This document shows, one piece after another, positions 6,676-12,653 of a stretch of 12,653 nt of DNA (positions within the stretch are counted from its first letter, which is position 1; every line of letters begins with the position of its first letter). Where the stretch lies: positions 1-12,653 of the forward strand of contig JBHEKP010000053.1 of the NCBI GenBank assembly GCA_041859375.1. The letters run 5' to 3'. Below the pieces are notes generated by a model. It was not told the DNA's origin, searched no databases, and saw only the letters and a list, made by a program, of their open reading frames with translations. The position numbers and the translations under genes are program-made. The DNA comes from JBHEKP01 sp041859375. GTDB taxonomy: Bacteria > Hydrogenedentota > Hydrogenedentia > Hydrogenedentales > CAITNO01.

Positions 6676-7665
6676 TCAGCCGCCGGAGGACAGGCCCCCG
6701 ATGACCACGGCAATGGCGGGGGTCACCGGCTGGGTTGCGCCCTCGTCGCTGGCGATGTACCGGATGAACTCCACATGGCCGTCCATGAAGAGCACGTTGC
6801 AGCCGCCGGGCACGTGGTTGAATTTCTCGATGGCGTTGCCCGTGCCGAATTCGTCCATCATGATGAACAGCCCGCTCTGCGCCATGGCGCCCGCGGCGGG
6901 GTTGTTGATGTCGGTGATCATGAAGCGCTCGATGCCCTCGCGCAGCCGGTACACCGTGTCGCCGCCGCCGTTGCCGTGGCCGGGCCCCAGCGGCTGGTCG
7001 CTGATGTCGCGATCCTCGTCGGCAATGCGCATCAACTCCAGGCCGTTGTGGCCAAGGTAGGCCTGCATCGTCTCCCAGCTGAAGGCGTCGTTGAGCGCCG
7101 CCGCAAGCTGGATGGGCACGTTGAAGCCCGTGGGCACCTCGCCGCCCATCACGTCGATGAGCGCGGCGATCATCGGGTAGGTTTCAATCGGCTCGAAATC
7201 CCGGTCCACCGCGTCGAAGGCCCAGCCCAGGTAGCAGTAGCTCGCGTCAATGTCCTTTGGCCGGGTCATGGGGTTGCCGAAGGTGCCGTCGGGGTTTTCC
7301 ATGACCGAACCGGGCGCGTCCGTGTCGGACGGGCAGAACATGATGTTCATGTCGGTGAGGTATTCCGGATAGACGGCCGAGGTCTGGGGGCCGATGGCAA
7401 GCGACTCGATGGGGCTGGGGTAGGGGCTGCCGTTCCATTTGTAGAAGCGGCACACCTGCAGGTGCGGATACCGCTGCCCGCGCGTCTCGTTCGCGTACAT
7501 TTTGAGGACAAGGCCCCACTGCTTGAGGTTGTTCTGGCAGCTTGAGCGCCGCGCGGCCTCGCGGGCCCGCGCCAGCGCGGGCAGGAGAATCGCCGCCAGT
7601 ATGCCGATGATGGCGATCACAACCAGCAGTTCAATCAGTGTGAATCCGCGCCGTTCCCGTCCCAT
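6676..7665 (-). CDS. Type II/IV-type pseudopilin with C-terminal H-X-DG motif
   Basis: 329 residues. I chose ATG 7665: AAGGAG (7674-7679) is 8 nt upstream, and it gives the short basic leader MGRERRG, cut before Phe8 by a prepilin peptidase. A longer in-frame start at 7713 would spoil both. FTLIELLVVIAIIGILAAILLPAL (shown in parts: FTLIE at 8-12, then a hydrophobic helix) keeps the essential Glu12, followed by ARAREAARRSSCQNNLKQWG, the conserved extension seen in the DUF1559-like pseudopilins abundant in Planctomycetota and relatives. The C-terminus has NHVPGGCNVLFMDGHVEF, the family's H-X9-DG box with one extra residue (His284, Asp295). The middle (CPSDTDAPG) carries a CPSD motif common in the group. 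It lies alone, with no secretion ATPase, secretin or peptidase gene nearby. Likely a minor pilin-like protein inserted in the inner membrane; precise role unknown. Confidence 0.9.
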   Translation of the reverse strand: MGRERRGFTLIELLVVIAIIGILAAILLPALARAREAARRSSCQNNLKQWGLVLKMYANETRGQRYPHLQVCRFYKWNGSPYPSPIESLAIGPQTSAVYPEYLTDMNIMFCPSDTDAPGSVMENPDGTFGNPMTRPKDIDASYCYLGWAFDAVDRDFEPIETYPMIAALIDVMGGEVPTGFNVPIQLAAALNDAFSWETMQAYLGHNGLELMRIADEDRDISDQPLGPGHGNGGGDTVYRLREGIERFMITDINNPAAGAMAQSGLFIMMDEFGTGNAIEKFNHVPGGCNVLFMDGHVEFIRYIASDEGATQPVTPAIAVVIGGLSSGG

Positions 7666-7733
7666 TTTTGCCACTCCTTGAAGAATGAAGCTCCGGCGGC
7701 GGCGCACCCGCACGGCACACCCACCCCGCGGAC

Positions 7734-7763
7734 AGTGTACACCGGGGCCTGTTTTTTTGCCAC
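7734..7763 (-). promoter_or_regulatory. Candidate promoter for the pseudopilin gene
   Basis: Minus-strand GTGGCA (7763-7758, 4 of 6), 18-bp spacer, TACACT (7739-7734, 4 of 6). The start would be near 7727, leaving a leader of about 62 nt. The -10 overlaps the 8-bp palindrome GTGTACAC (7735-7742). The rest of the 126-bp gap (7666-7791) holds A-tracts on the minus strand and no clear terminator for the upstream gene. Confidence 0.35.
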
Positions 7764-7791
7764 GGTTTTTTTTGGGCGGGACACGCGCGGA

Positions 7792-8571
7792 CTAAAAGGC
7801 GAGCTCCCTGTCGGGAATTTCGCAGTTTGTCTCCGGCTTGTGGAGGATGGTCTCTTCCGTGGTGGTGCCGCTGTCAAGGGTGCTTTTCTCGTCTATGCGG
7901 CGGATGAGCAGGCTGGCCTTGTCAATCCACAGCACGGTGCCGCCGCCGGCTTCTGGCTTCCCCTCCGAAATCCGGTGGCAGGGGAAGCCGTCCTGCGCGG
8001 CGTCCTCCAGGAGCACGGGCTCCTTGAGAAAAGTAACCTTGCGCCCTGTGACACCCCAGGGGAACAGGAGCGCGGGAATGTTGTGCGCGGTCCCCTTGGA
8101 GACGCCCGTCGCCCCGGCAAGGGCCATGTCGAGGGACTCCTCCTTTTGTTCCTTCGGCTTGTTGATGCTCCACCATGTCCGCACCCCGGAGGCATCGGAA
8201 TGGACGATGTAGCGGTCTTCCCTGTTCACAAAGAGTCCCATGGCCTTCATCAGCAGGCCGCCGCCCCCCGGCATGTTTTCCAGCATGTCCGCCTTGTATT
8301 CAAAGCGGAAACGGTCGGGACGGCGGAAGGCCGTGGTGAAGGTTAATTTGCTCCTGAATGACTCCTTGCCCTTTTCGAAAAAGATGGTTCCGGCCGTGCC
8401 CGTGTCGCGGTAGGAGGCGCAGTTGCGGTACACCTCGTTTACACGGACGAGAAGGTCGACAGCATTGGGGGCTTTTTCCGGGACCGCGGCGGGCGGCGTC
8501 TCCTCCGCGGCACAGCAGAACCCAAGTAAGCAGAACACGGCGGACAGCACGGCGGCAGATACGCGCGGCAT
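7792..8571 (-). CDS. LolA-like periplasmic protein (DUF2092-type)
   Basis: 259 residues. ATG 8571 has GGAGGG (8577-8582) 5 nt upstream. Residues 1 to about 22 are a signal peptide ending in an unusual GFCCAAEE; neither Cys sits in a good lipobox, so a soluble periplasmic protein is likelier than a lipoprotein. The mature protein begins with a helix, NEVYRNCASYRDTGT, then strands TTAFRRPDRFRFEY, a YIVHSD strand, a tryptophan-containing segment (VRTWWS), the HRISEGKPEAG / TVLWIDKASLLIRRID beta-meander and a C-terminal ETILHKPETNCEIPDRELAF. This matches the LolA/LolB-like half-barrel seen in DUF2092 and related proteins, which in planctomycete-type genomes often carry the RPDRFRFE signature. Relatives bind lipids or lipoproteins, but the ligand here is not known. 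It has its own leader, so it may be transcribed separately from its neighbours. Confidence 0.78.
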   Translation of the reverse strand: MPRVSAAVLSAVFCLLGFCCAAEETPPAAVPEKAPNAVDLLVRVNEVYRNCASYRDTGTAGTIFFEKGKESFRSKLTFTTAFRRPDRFRFEYKADMLENMPGGGGLLMKAMGLFVNREDRYIVHSDASGVRTWWSINKPKEQKEESLDMALAGATGVSKGTAHNIPALLFPWGVTGRKVTFLKEPVLLEDAAQDGFPCHRISEGKPEAGGGTVLWIDKASLLIRRIDEKSTLDSGTTTEETILHKPETNCEIPDRELAF

Positions 8572-8587
8572 GAAGACCCTCCATTTC

Positions 8588-8600
8588 CGGTCAATGACCG
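8588..8600. repeat. 13-bp inverted repeat upstream of the LolA-like gene
   Basis: CGGTCA-A-TGACCG is a perfect 6-bp inverted repeat around one base, 5 bp upstream of the GGAGGG of the LolA-like gene. Its position suits an operator, or a small leader hairpin too tight to fold fully. The whole 80-bp gap (8572-8651) shows only weak promoter-like hexamers and no terminator. Confidence 0.35.
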
Positions 8601-8651
8601 CTTACAGACTACTCCGCGCGCCGGGGCAGCGCAAATAACACCCGCCGCCGC

Positions 8652-10055
8652 CTATTTCGCTGCCTTGTGCAGGTCCCACACCCGCCGGTTCACGGCGGTG
8701 AAACGTTCCACCAGCGGGGCGTGGGGCTCGTCGTGGATGTCCACCACGCCGTAGTTGCCGTTCTCCCCGTCGAAGCGCCCCGCCTTCGGCTCGTCCATGT
8801 GCTGAAACCAGTGGCACCCCACAAAATAGGGCTGCGAGAGCCATGCCGTCACGCACTGCTCAAACTTGTCCGCGCGGTCTTTCTGCGTTGGCACGGTGGG
8901 CTGGAGGAGCCACCCCGGGGGGAAGGAGTTGGGCAGGCCGCTGTCCATGCCCCGGAACCCGAACTCGGTCACCATGAGCGGTTTTCCGGTCCATTCGTGG
9001 AACGACCGCAGCTCCAGCGCCCGCGCGGGCCGCATCGCGCCGGGGTCGGTGAGCCAGAGCCACCCCTTTCCCACGGGGCCAAGCTCGTAGTAGTTGACGG
9101 TGACCACGTCGCAAAATTCCCCGCAGGCCTTTGCCACGGGCCGGGGGGCGAGGGCCCACACGAAGCGGCAGCCCAGCAGGAGGTGATCGGGGTCTTTGGC
9201 GCGGAGGGCCTCCGCGGCGGTTTTGAAATACTCCCGCGCCGCCAGCAGGGTGAAGGCCTCCACATCCTCCCGCGCCCGGGCCGTGTTCAACGGGGTCAGT
9301 TTTGTGATCTCCGCCAGCGCGGCCCAGTCCGTGATTTTTTCCGCCCAGACGGCGGAGAAGCGTTCGGGGGTCCCATGGCGCTCGCGCAAAAAGTCCACGA
9401 GCCGCTGTTTGCCGGGGGCGGAGGCGGGCATCATCAAATACCCGTCGAACAGATCGGGAAAACCGCGCCAGTCGCGGGCCCAGGGAAGTTCGTTGTCCAG
9501 GTAGTAGCCAATCAGCCACGGATCGTCCTTGTGTTCATCCACCGCCGAGGCGCGCTCCCGGATGTGCGCAGCCGTTTCGGGGCTGAAAAAATCCGGCACC
9601 CTCCCCGGCCCCCACAAACCCGCGCCGACGCCCAGCTCGACGGTGTGGGGCAGCGCGCCGCGCAGTTCGCGCCCGCTCCAGTTGCCCAGCGTGTTCACCC
9701 CCCATTCCCGGAACCGGGCCAGGGTGGATTCCGTCCACTTTTCCACCGAGCCGTGCCGCGCCAGCACGTTTTCGCCGTAAGGGTGGCGGTCCGTGCCCCG
9801 CTCGGCGTCGCCCACGGGGTTCACCACGCAGACGCCCATGGACAGGAAGGCGCCCCCGTCCGGCGTCACCAGCCACCACCGCTCCCCGTCGTGGTGGGTG
9901 CGGAAGAATTTTCCGGGGCCGAAATTGGGCTCCCGCAGGCCGCCGAAGCGGTCGACGTCCGGGGCGGTCTGCCCCGCCGCCGATGCGGCCAGGCACAGCG
10001 CGGCCAGCAGGACGGCAAGGGGCCGCAGGCTGCGGCAAAGGGTCGTTTCGGTCAC
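8652..10055 (-). CDS. Secreted clan GH-A glycoside hydrolase (GH50/agarase-like or GH42-like)
   Basis: 467 residues from a GTG start at 10055, chosen because GGAGG (10063-10067) lies 7 nt upstream and a signal peptide follows immediately (Arg9, Arg12, then LAVLLAALCLAASAAG). No in-frame ATG exists near; the frame stays open upstream only through GC bias. The mature N-terminus has WWLVTPDGGAFLSMGV, typical of agarase-like and related planctomycete glycosidases. Clan GH-A catalytic residues are visible: acid/base Glu189 in GYYLDNELPW and nucleophile Glu364 in LMVTEFGFRG, 175 residues apart as expected for strands 4 and 7 of a (beta/alpha)8 barrel. CHWFQHMDEP near the end is the strand-8 Trp region. 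It is therefore a retaining beta-glycosidase exported to the periplasm or outside. Closest family by eye is GH50/beta-agarase-like; GH42, GH5 or an unclassified GH-A family is possible. Substrate unknown. Confidence 0.85.
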   Translation of the reverse strand: MTETTLCRSLRPLAVLLAALCLAASAAGQTAPDVDRFGGLREPNFGPGKFFRTHHDGERWWLVTPDGGAFLSMGVCVVNPVGDAERGTDRHPYGENVLARHGSVEKWTESTLARFREWGVNTLGNWSGRELRGALPHTVELGVGAGLWGPGRVPDFFSPETAAHIRERASAVDEHKDDPWLIGYYLDNELPWARDWRGFPDLFDGYLMMPASAPGKQRLVDFLRERHGTPERFSAVWAEKITDWAALAEITKLTPLNTARAREDVEAFTLLAAREYFKTAAEALRAKDPDHLLLGCRFVWALAPRPVAKACGEFCDVVTVNYYELGPVGKGWLWLTDPGAMRPARALELRSFHEWTGKPLMVTEFGFRGMDSGLPNSFPPGWLLQPTVPTQKDRADKFEQCVTAWLSQPYFVGCHWFQHMDEPKAGRFDGENGNYGVVDIHDEPHAPLVERFTAVNRRVWDLHKAAK

Positions 10056-10062
10056 GTCCGGT

Positions 10063-10067
10063 CCTCC
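10063..10067 (-). promoter_or_regulatory. Ribosome binding site fixing the GTG start of the GH-A hydrolase
   Basis: GGAGG on the minus strand, 7 nt before GTG 10055. The only nearby ATG (10069) overlaps it and reads into TGA after a few codons in another frame, so it cannot serve this gene. Confidence 0.75.
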
Positions 10068-10137
10068 ATGTGCGCCGCCGAAACCCGGCGGCACGGCAGT
10101 CCTTTGACCCGTCCGGCGGGCGGATTGTGTCGCGGTC

Positions 10138-10170
10138 CCAAATAATAACCAAACACAACCCAAACACAAA
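10138..10170. repeat. Three tandem 11-bp direct repeats, candidate PhoB/OmpR-family binding array
   Basis: Three abutting 11-mers: CCAAATAATAA (10138-10148), CCAAACACAAC (10149-10159), CCAAACACAAA (10160-10170). The last two agree in 10 of 11 bases; the first shares 7 of the first 10. The period equals about one helical turn, the spacing at which PhoB/OmpR winged-helix dimers bind head-to-tail. The array lies in the divergent region beside a PhoB-like gene, about 40 bp upstream of its TATAAT. On the minus strand it contains TATTAT (10147-10142), a possible -10 for the divergent GH-A gene, so binding there could repress that gene while activating the regulator. Function inferred. Confidence 0.55.
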
Positions 10171-10208
10171 ACTTGCGATTTCCGAACGAAATTCCAACCC
10201 TGCGGGCG

Positions 10209-10214
10209 TATAAT
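10209..10214 (+). promoter_or_regulatory. Consensus -10 box for the response-regulator gene
   Basis: A perfect TATAAT in otherwise GC-rich sequence, 58 bp before the ATG at 10272. The expected -35 position (10186-10191, ACGAAA) is poor, consistent with dependence on an activator; the 11-bp repeats lie at about -51 to -83 from the inferred start near 10221. Confidence 0.5.
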
Positions 10215-10271
10215 TCCCCGCGAGAACAGGCATGGGCGCGGAAGCGCCCGCGAGGCCAAGGGAGGCGCGCC

Positions 10272-10994
10272 ATGACGAGGACGCACGTGCTGGTGGTGGA
10301 GGACGACGAGGACATTCTGGAGCTGGTTTCCTACAACCTGCGCAAGGAGGGCCACCGCGTGACGCAGGCGGCGACGGGCGAGGCCGCCCTTGCGGCGGTG
10401 TGCGGGGAGACGCCGGATCTGATCCTGCTCGACCTGATGCTTCCGGAGCTGGACGGGCTGGAGGTGTGCCGGCGGCTGAAGGAGGAGCCGCAAAACGCCG
10501 GGATTCCGGTGGTGATGCTCACGGCGAAGGGCGAGGAGGCGGACATCGTGGCCGGCCTGGAGCTGGGGGCCGACGACTACATCACGAAGCCCTTCAGCCC
10601 GAAGGTGCTGCTGGCGCGGGTGCGCGCCGTGCTGCGCCGCAGGCGGCTGGGCAGCAAGGAGGTGGGCGAGGTGCTGACCATCCACGACATGGTCATCCAT
10701 CCGGGCCGCCGCGAGGTGACGGTGGCCGGATCGCATGTGGATCTGACCTACACGGAGTTTGCCGTGCTGCATTTGCTGGCGCGGCGGCCGGGCTGGGTGT
10801 TCACACGCTACCAGATTGTGGACGCGATACGCGGCGAGCACCACGCGGTGACGGACCGCGCGGTGGACGTGCAAATCGCGGGGCTGCGCAAGAAGCTGGG
10901 CCGCGCGGGGGAGTATGTGCGCACGGTGCGCGGGGTGGGCTACAAATTCGCCGATCCGGGCCCGGTGGAAAATTTGCGCCCGCAGGCGGAATGA
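10272..10994 (+). CDS. PhoB/OmpR-family response regulator
   Basis: Cytoplasmic transcription factor of a two-component system, 240 residues, standard length. ATG 10272 follows GGAGG (10261-10265) by 6 nt; a longer in-frame start at 10173 lies upstream of the TATAAT and is rejected. The receiver domain (1-120) has the acidic pair Asp11/Asp12, phospho-acceptor Asp54 in LILLDLMLPELDG, switch Thr84 and Lys106 in TKPFSP. The winged-helix DNA-binding domain (about 135-228) shows LTYTEFAVLHLLARRPGWVF, the recognition-helix region VTDRAVDVQIAGLRKKLG and the wing YVRTVRGVGYKF. Best match by eye is the PhoB/PhoP phosphate-type subgroup. It is followed after 40 bp by a PhoR-like kinase, its probable partner. 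A phosphate role is inference from the pair, as no pst or phoU gene lies in view. Confidence 0.93.
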   Translation: MTRTHVLVVEDDEDILELVSYNLRKEGHRVTQAATGEAALAAVCGETPDLILLDLMLPELDGLEVCRRLKEEPQNAGIPVVMLTAKGEEADIVAGLELGADDYITKPFSPKVLLARVRAVLRRRRLGSKEVGEVLTIHDMVIHPGRREVTVAGSHVDLTYTEFAVLHLLARRPGWVFTRYQIVDAIRGEHHAVTDRAVDVQIAGLRKKLGRAGEYVRTVRGVGYKFADPGPVENLRPQAE

Positions 10995-11025
10995 CGCACA
11001 CTGCCGCCGCGGCCCACGGGAGCCA

Positions 11026-11037
11026 GGAGGCCATGTG
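11026..11037 (+). promoter_or_regulatory. Ribosome binding site and GTG start of the sensor kinase
   Basis: GGAGG (11026-11030) is followed by CCAT and GTG 11035. The overlapping ATG at 11033 (sharing one G with the GTG) opens a frame of only four codons, ATG TGC GCG GAC, then TGA, so the kinase must use GTG at a tight 4-nt spacing, or a later non-ATG codon. Expect weak initiation. Confidence 0.65.
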
Positions 11038-12653
11038 CGCGGACTGACCATTCAAAAATACATCCTTTCCGCCTACCTGCTGGCGGTGCTTGCGGCGCTG
11101 TTGATCATCACCCTCGCCACGGCGGGCGCGGTGCGCTCGGTGTTTGAGGGCCGCATCGCGGCGGATCTCGCGGTGCAGGCCGGGATGGCGGCGGAGATTC
11201 TCGCCCCGGCCGCCGCCGCGGGGGACGCCGCCGCGCTTCAGGGGCGGTGCCGGGCGCTTGGCCGGGACACGGGGGTGCGCATCACCATCGTCCACCCGGA
11301 CGGGCATGTGCTCGCCGATTCGGAGGCGGATCCGGGCGTCATGGAAAACCACGCGAACCGCCCGGAAATCGCGGCGGCGCTCAAGACCGGCCGGGGCGGC
11401 GCCAAGCGGGCAAGCGCCACGCTCGACGGCGAGATGTTCTACGCGGCCGCGGTCATGGCCCGTCCGGGGGGCGCGCCCCTGGCGGTGTGCCGGGTGGCGG
11501 TGCCGGCGGGCCAGGTCCGGTCGGTGCTGGCCTCGGTGCGCCTGCGCATCTGGGCGGCGGGCGGCGTGGCGGCGCTGCTGGCCTTCCTGCTGAGCGCGGC
11601 GGCGGCGCGCCTGATCACGCGGCCGCTGCGCGAGCTGGAGGAGGGCGTGCGGCGCTACGCGGGCGGCGACTTTTCGCGGCGGCCGGAAATCGCGCGTCCC
11701 CTGGAAATCGCGCGGCTCTGCGCGGCGATGAACGACATGGGCGCGCAGCTCGACGACCGCATCCGCACGGTGATCAAGGAGCGCAACCTCCAGGAGGCGG
11801 TCCTTTCGTCCATGGTGGAGGGGGTTGTGGCGGTGGACACCCTGGGATGCGTGCTCAGCCACAACCAGGCCGCCGAGCGGCTGACGGGCATCAGCTTCGG
11901 GGGGCCGGGCACGCCGCTGCGCGACACGGCGGGCGGCACCCCGCTGCAGCAGTTCGCGGCGCAGATACTCAACAGCGCCAAGGCCAAGGAGATTGAGATG
12001 GGCGACCTGCGCCAGGGCGGGCGCATTTTGCAGGCCCACGGGGGCGTGCTCCGGGACGCGGCCGGGCGGGCCATGGGCGCGGTGGTGGTGCTCAACGACG
12101 TGACCCGCCTGCGGCGGCTGGAGCAGATGCGCCGGGACTTTGTGGCGAACGTCTCGCACGAGCTGCGCACGCCGGTGACCTCCATCAAGGGCTTTGTCGA
12201 GACGATGCTGGACGGCGCCCTGGACTCGCCGGAGGACGCGCGGCGCTTTCTGGAAATCGTCGCCAGGCAGTCCGACCGGCTCAACGCCATCCTCGGCGAC
12301 CTGCTCACCCTTTCGGGCGTGGAGGAGGGTGCCGAAAGGAAGACCATCGAACTCGAGGAGGCGCCCCTGGCGGACACGCTTGAGAACGCCATCCAGCTCT
12401 GCGTGAAAAAGGCCGCCGCGAAGGGCGTCCGAATCACCCCGGCGTGGCGGCCCGGCATCCGCGCACGGATCAACCCGTCCCTGCTGGAACAGGCGGTGGT
12501 CAACCTCATTGACAACGCGGTGAAGTACAGCCCGAACAACGGCGAGGTGCGGGTGACCGCCACCCAGTCCGACGAGGTGGTGATACGCGTGCAGGACGGG
12601 GGCTGCGGGATCGCCTCCGAGCATTTCCCCCGCCTTTTCGAGCGCTTTTACCG
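11035..12653 (+). CDS. PhoR-like sensor histidine kinase (3' end cut off)
   Basis: 539 codons visible, continuing past the right edge. The GTG start is argued from GGAGG (11026-11030) and the immediate membrane segment. Order: TM1 about 10-33; an extracytoplasmic sensor of about 135 residues with DGHVLADSEADPGVMENH, characteristic of the PAS-like sensor in PhoR-type kinases; TM2 about 172-194; HAMP about 195-245 (ITRPLRELEEGV); a cytoplasmic PAS (about 255-350, SSMVEGVVAVD); HisKA with phospho-acceptor His375 in FVANVSHELRTP; and the ATPase domain with N box NLIDNAVKYSPN and G1 box VQDGGCGI, then the F box LFERFY. The G2 box lies beyond the window, so completeness cannot be judged. It autophosphorylates and passes phosphate to the adjacent regulator, by family knowledge. 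The 40-bp gap suggests co-transcription, perhaps with lower translation from GTG. Confidence 0.92.
   Translation, partial: MRGLTIQKYILSAYLLAVLAALLIITLATAGAVRSVFEGRIAADLAVQAGMAAEILAPAAAAGDAAALQGRCRALGRDTGVRITIVHPDGHVLADSEADPGVMENHANRPEIAAALKTGRGGAKRASATLDGEMFYAAAVMARPGGAPLAVCRVAVPAGQVRSVLASVRLRIWAAGGVAALLAFLLSAAAARLITRPLRELEEGVRRYAGGDFSRRPEIARPLEIARLCAAMNDMGAQLDDRIRTVIKERNLQEAVLSSMVEGVVAVDTLGCVLSHNQAAERLTGISFGGPGTPLRDTAGGTPLQQFAAQILNSAKAKEIEMGDLRQGGRILQAHGGVLRDAAGRAMGAVVVLNDVTRLRRLEQMRRDFVANVSHELRTPVTSIKGFVETMLDGALDSPEDARRFLEIVARQSDRLNAILGDLLTLSGVEEGAERKTIELEEAPLADTLENAIQLCVKKAAAKGVRITPAWRPGIRARINPSLLEQAVVNLIDNAVKYSPNNGEVRVTATQSDEVVIRVQDGGCGIASEHFPRLFERFY

Noticed and set aside
10074..10092. 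GCCGCCG/CGGCGGC hairpin in the leader of the GH-A gene
   Set aside because: A 7-bp GC stem with a 5-nt loop is real by pairing, but no T-tract follows on either strand and such stems are common at this GC content, so I do not call a terminator or riboswitch.
8667..10145. Open frame of 492 codons on the plus strand
   Set aside because: Antisense to the GH-A hydrolase, which has a signal peptide and catalytic motifs; the plus frame has none.
10056..11051. Upstream extension of the GH-A hydrolase frame on the minus strand
   Set aside because: It would run through the regulator gene and the promoter region in reverse and place a signal peptide in the middle of the protein. The GTG at 10055 with GGAGG explains the start.
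10801..12624. Open frame of 607 codons on the minus strand
   Set aside because: Antisense to the regulator and kinase, low-complexity Arg/His/Ala composition, no ribosome site or domain; a codon-bias shadow.

Overview
The window is GC-rich (about two-thirds G+C by eye) bacterial DNA with strong third-codon-position GC bias. That bias leaves very long but meaningless open frames antisense to most genes. Gene content (signal-peptide glycoside hydrolases, a solitary H-X-DG-type pseudopilin, a LolA-like RPDRFRFE protein, a PhoB/PhoR pair) and mostly clear GGAGG-type ribosome binding sites suggest a free-living Gram-negative bacterium of the Planctomycetota/Hydrogenedentota/Armatimonadota kind. 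No marker here fixes the phylum, so this is inference.

Layout: (1) 1-984, minus, is the 5' 328 codons of a secreted WbsX/GH99-like protein that runs off the left edge. (2) A 126-bp divergent promoter region separates it from a membrane-anchored, compact GH31 glycosidase (1111-2853, plus), which ends in a textbook intrinsic terminator. (3) A probable three-gene plus-strand unit follows: MsbA-type ABC exporter (2980-4959), a lipoprotein overlapping it by 4 bp (4956-5693), and an exported nucleoside hydrolase (5732-6664). (4) Converging on it with only 11 bp between stops are three minus-strand genes: a type II/IV-type pseudopilin (6676-7665), a LolA-like periplasmic protein (7792-8571) and a secreted clan GH-A glycosidase with a GTG start (8652-10055). 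(5) A 216-bp divergent region containing three 11-bp tandem direct repeats and a perfect TATAAT leads into a PhoB-like response regulator (10272-10994) and a PhoR-like sensor kinase (from GTG 11035, cut off by the right edge after the F box).

Functionally, the three glycosidase-like proteins all carry export or anchoring signals and imply polysaccharide or glycoconjugate processing outside the cytoplasm, but they are on separate transcription units rather than in one utilisation locus. The ABC exporter, lipoprotein and nucleoside hydrolase look co-transcribed, with an unknown exported substrate. The regulator/kinase pair resembles phosphate-type two-component systems. The 11-bp-period repeats beside it have the geometry expected of a PhoB/OmpR-family binding site and could autoregulate the pair, the divergent hydrolase, or both.

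I found no RNA genes, CRISPR, insertion sequences or phage genes. No gene-free stretch exceeds 300 bp. The most promising undescribed items are the repeat array at 10138-10170, the GH31 lacking its usual N-terminal domain, and the ABC exporter with an enlarged first extracytoplasmic loop coupled to a lipoprotein.
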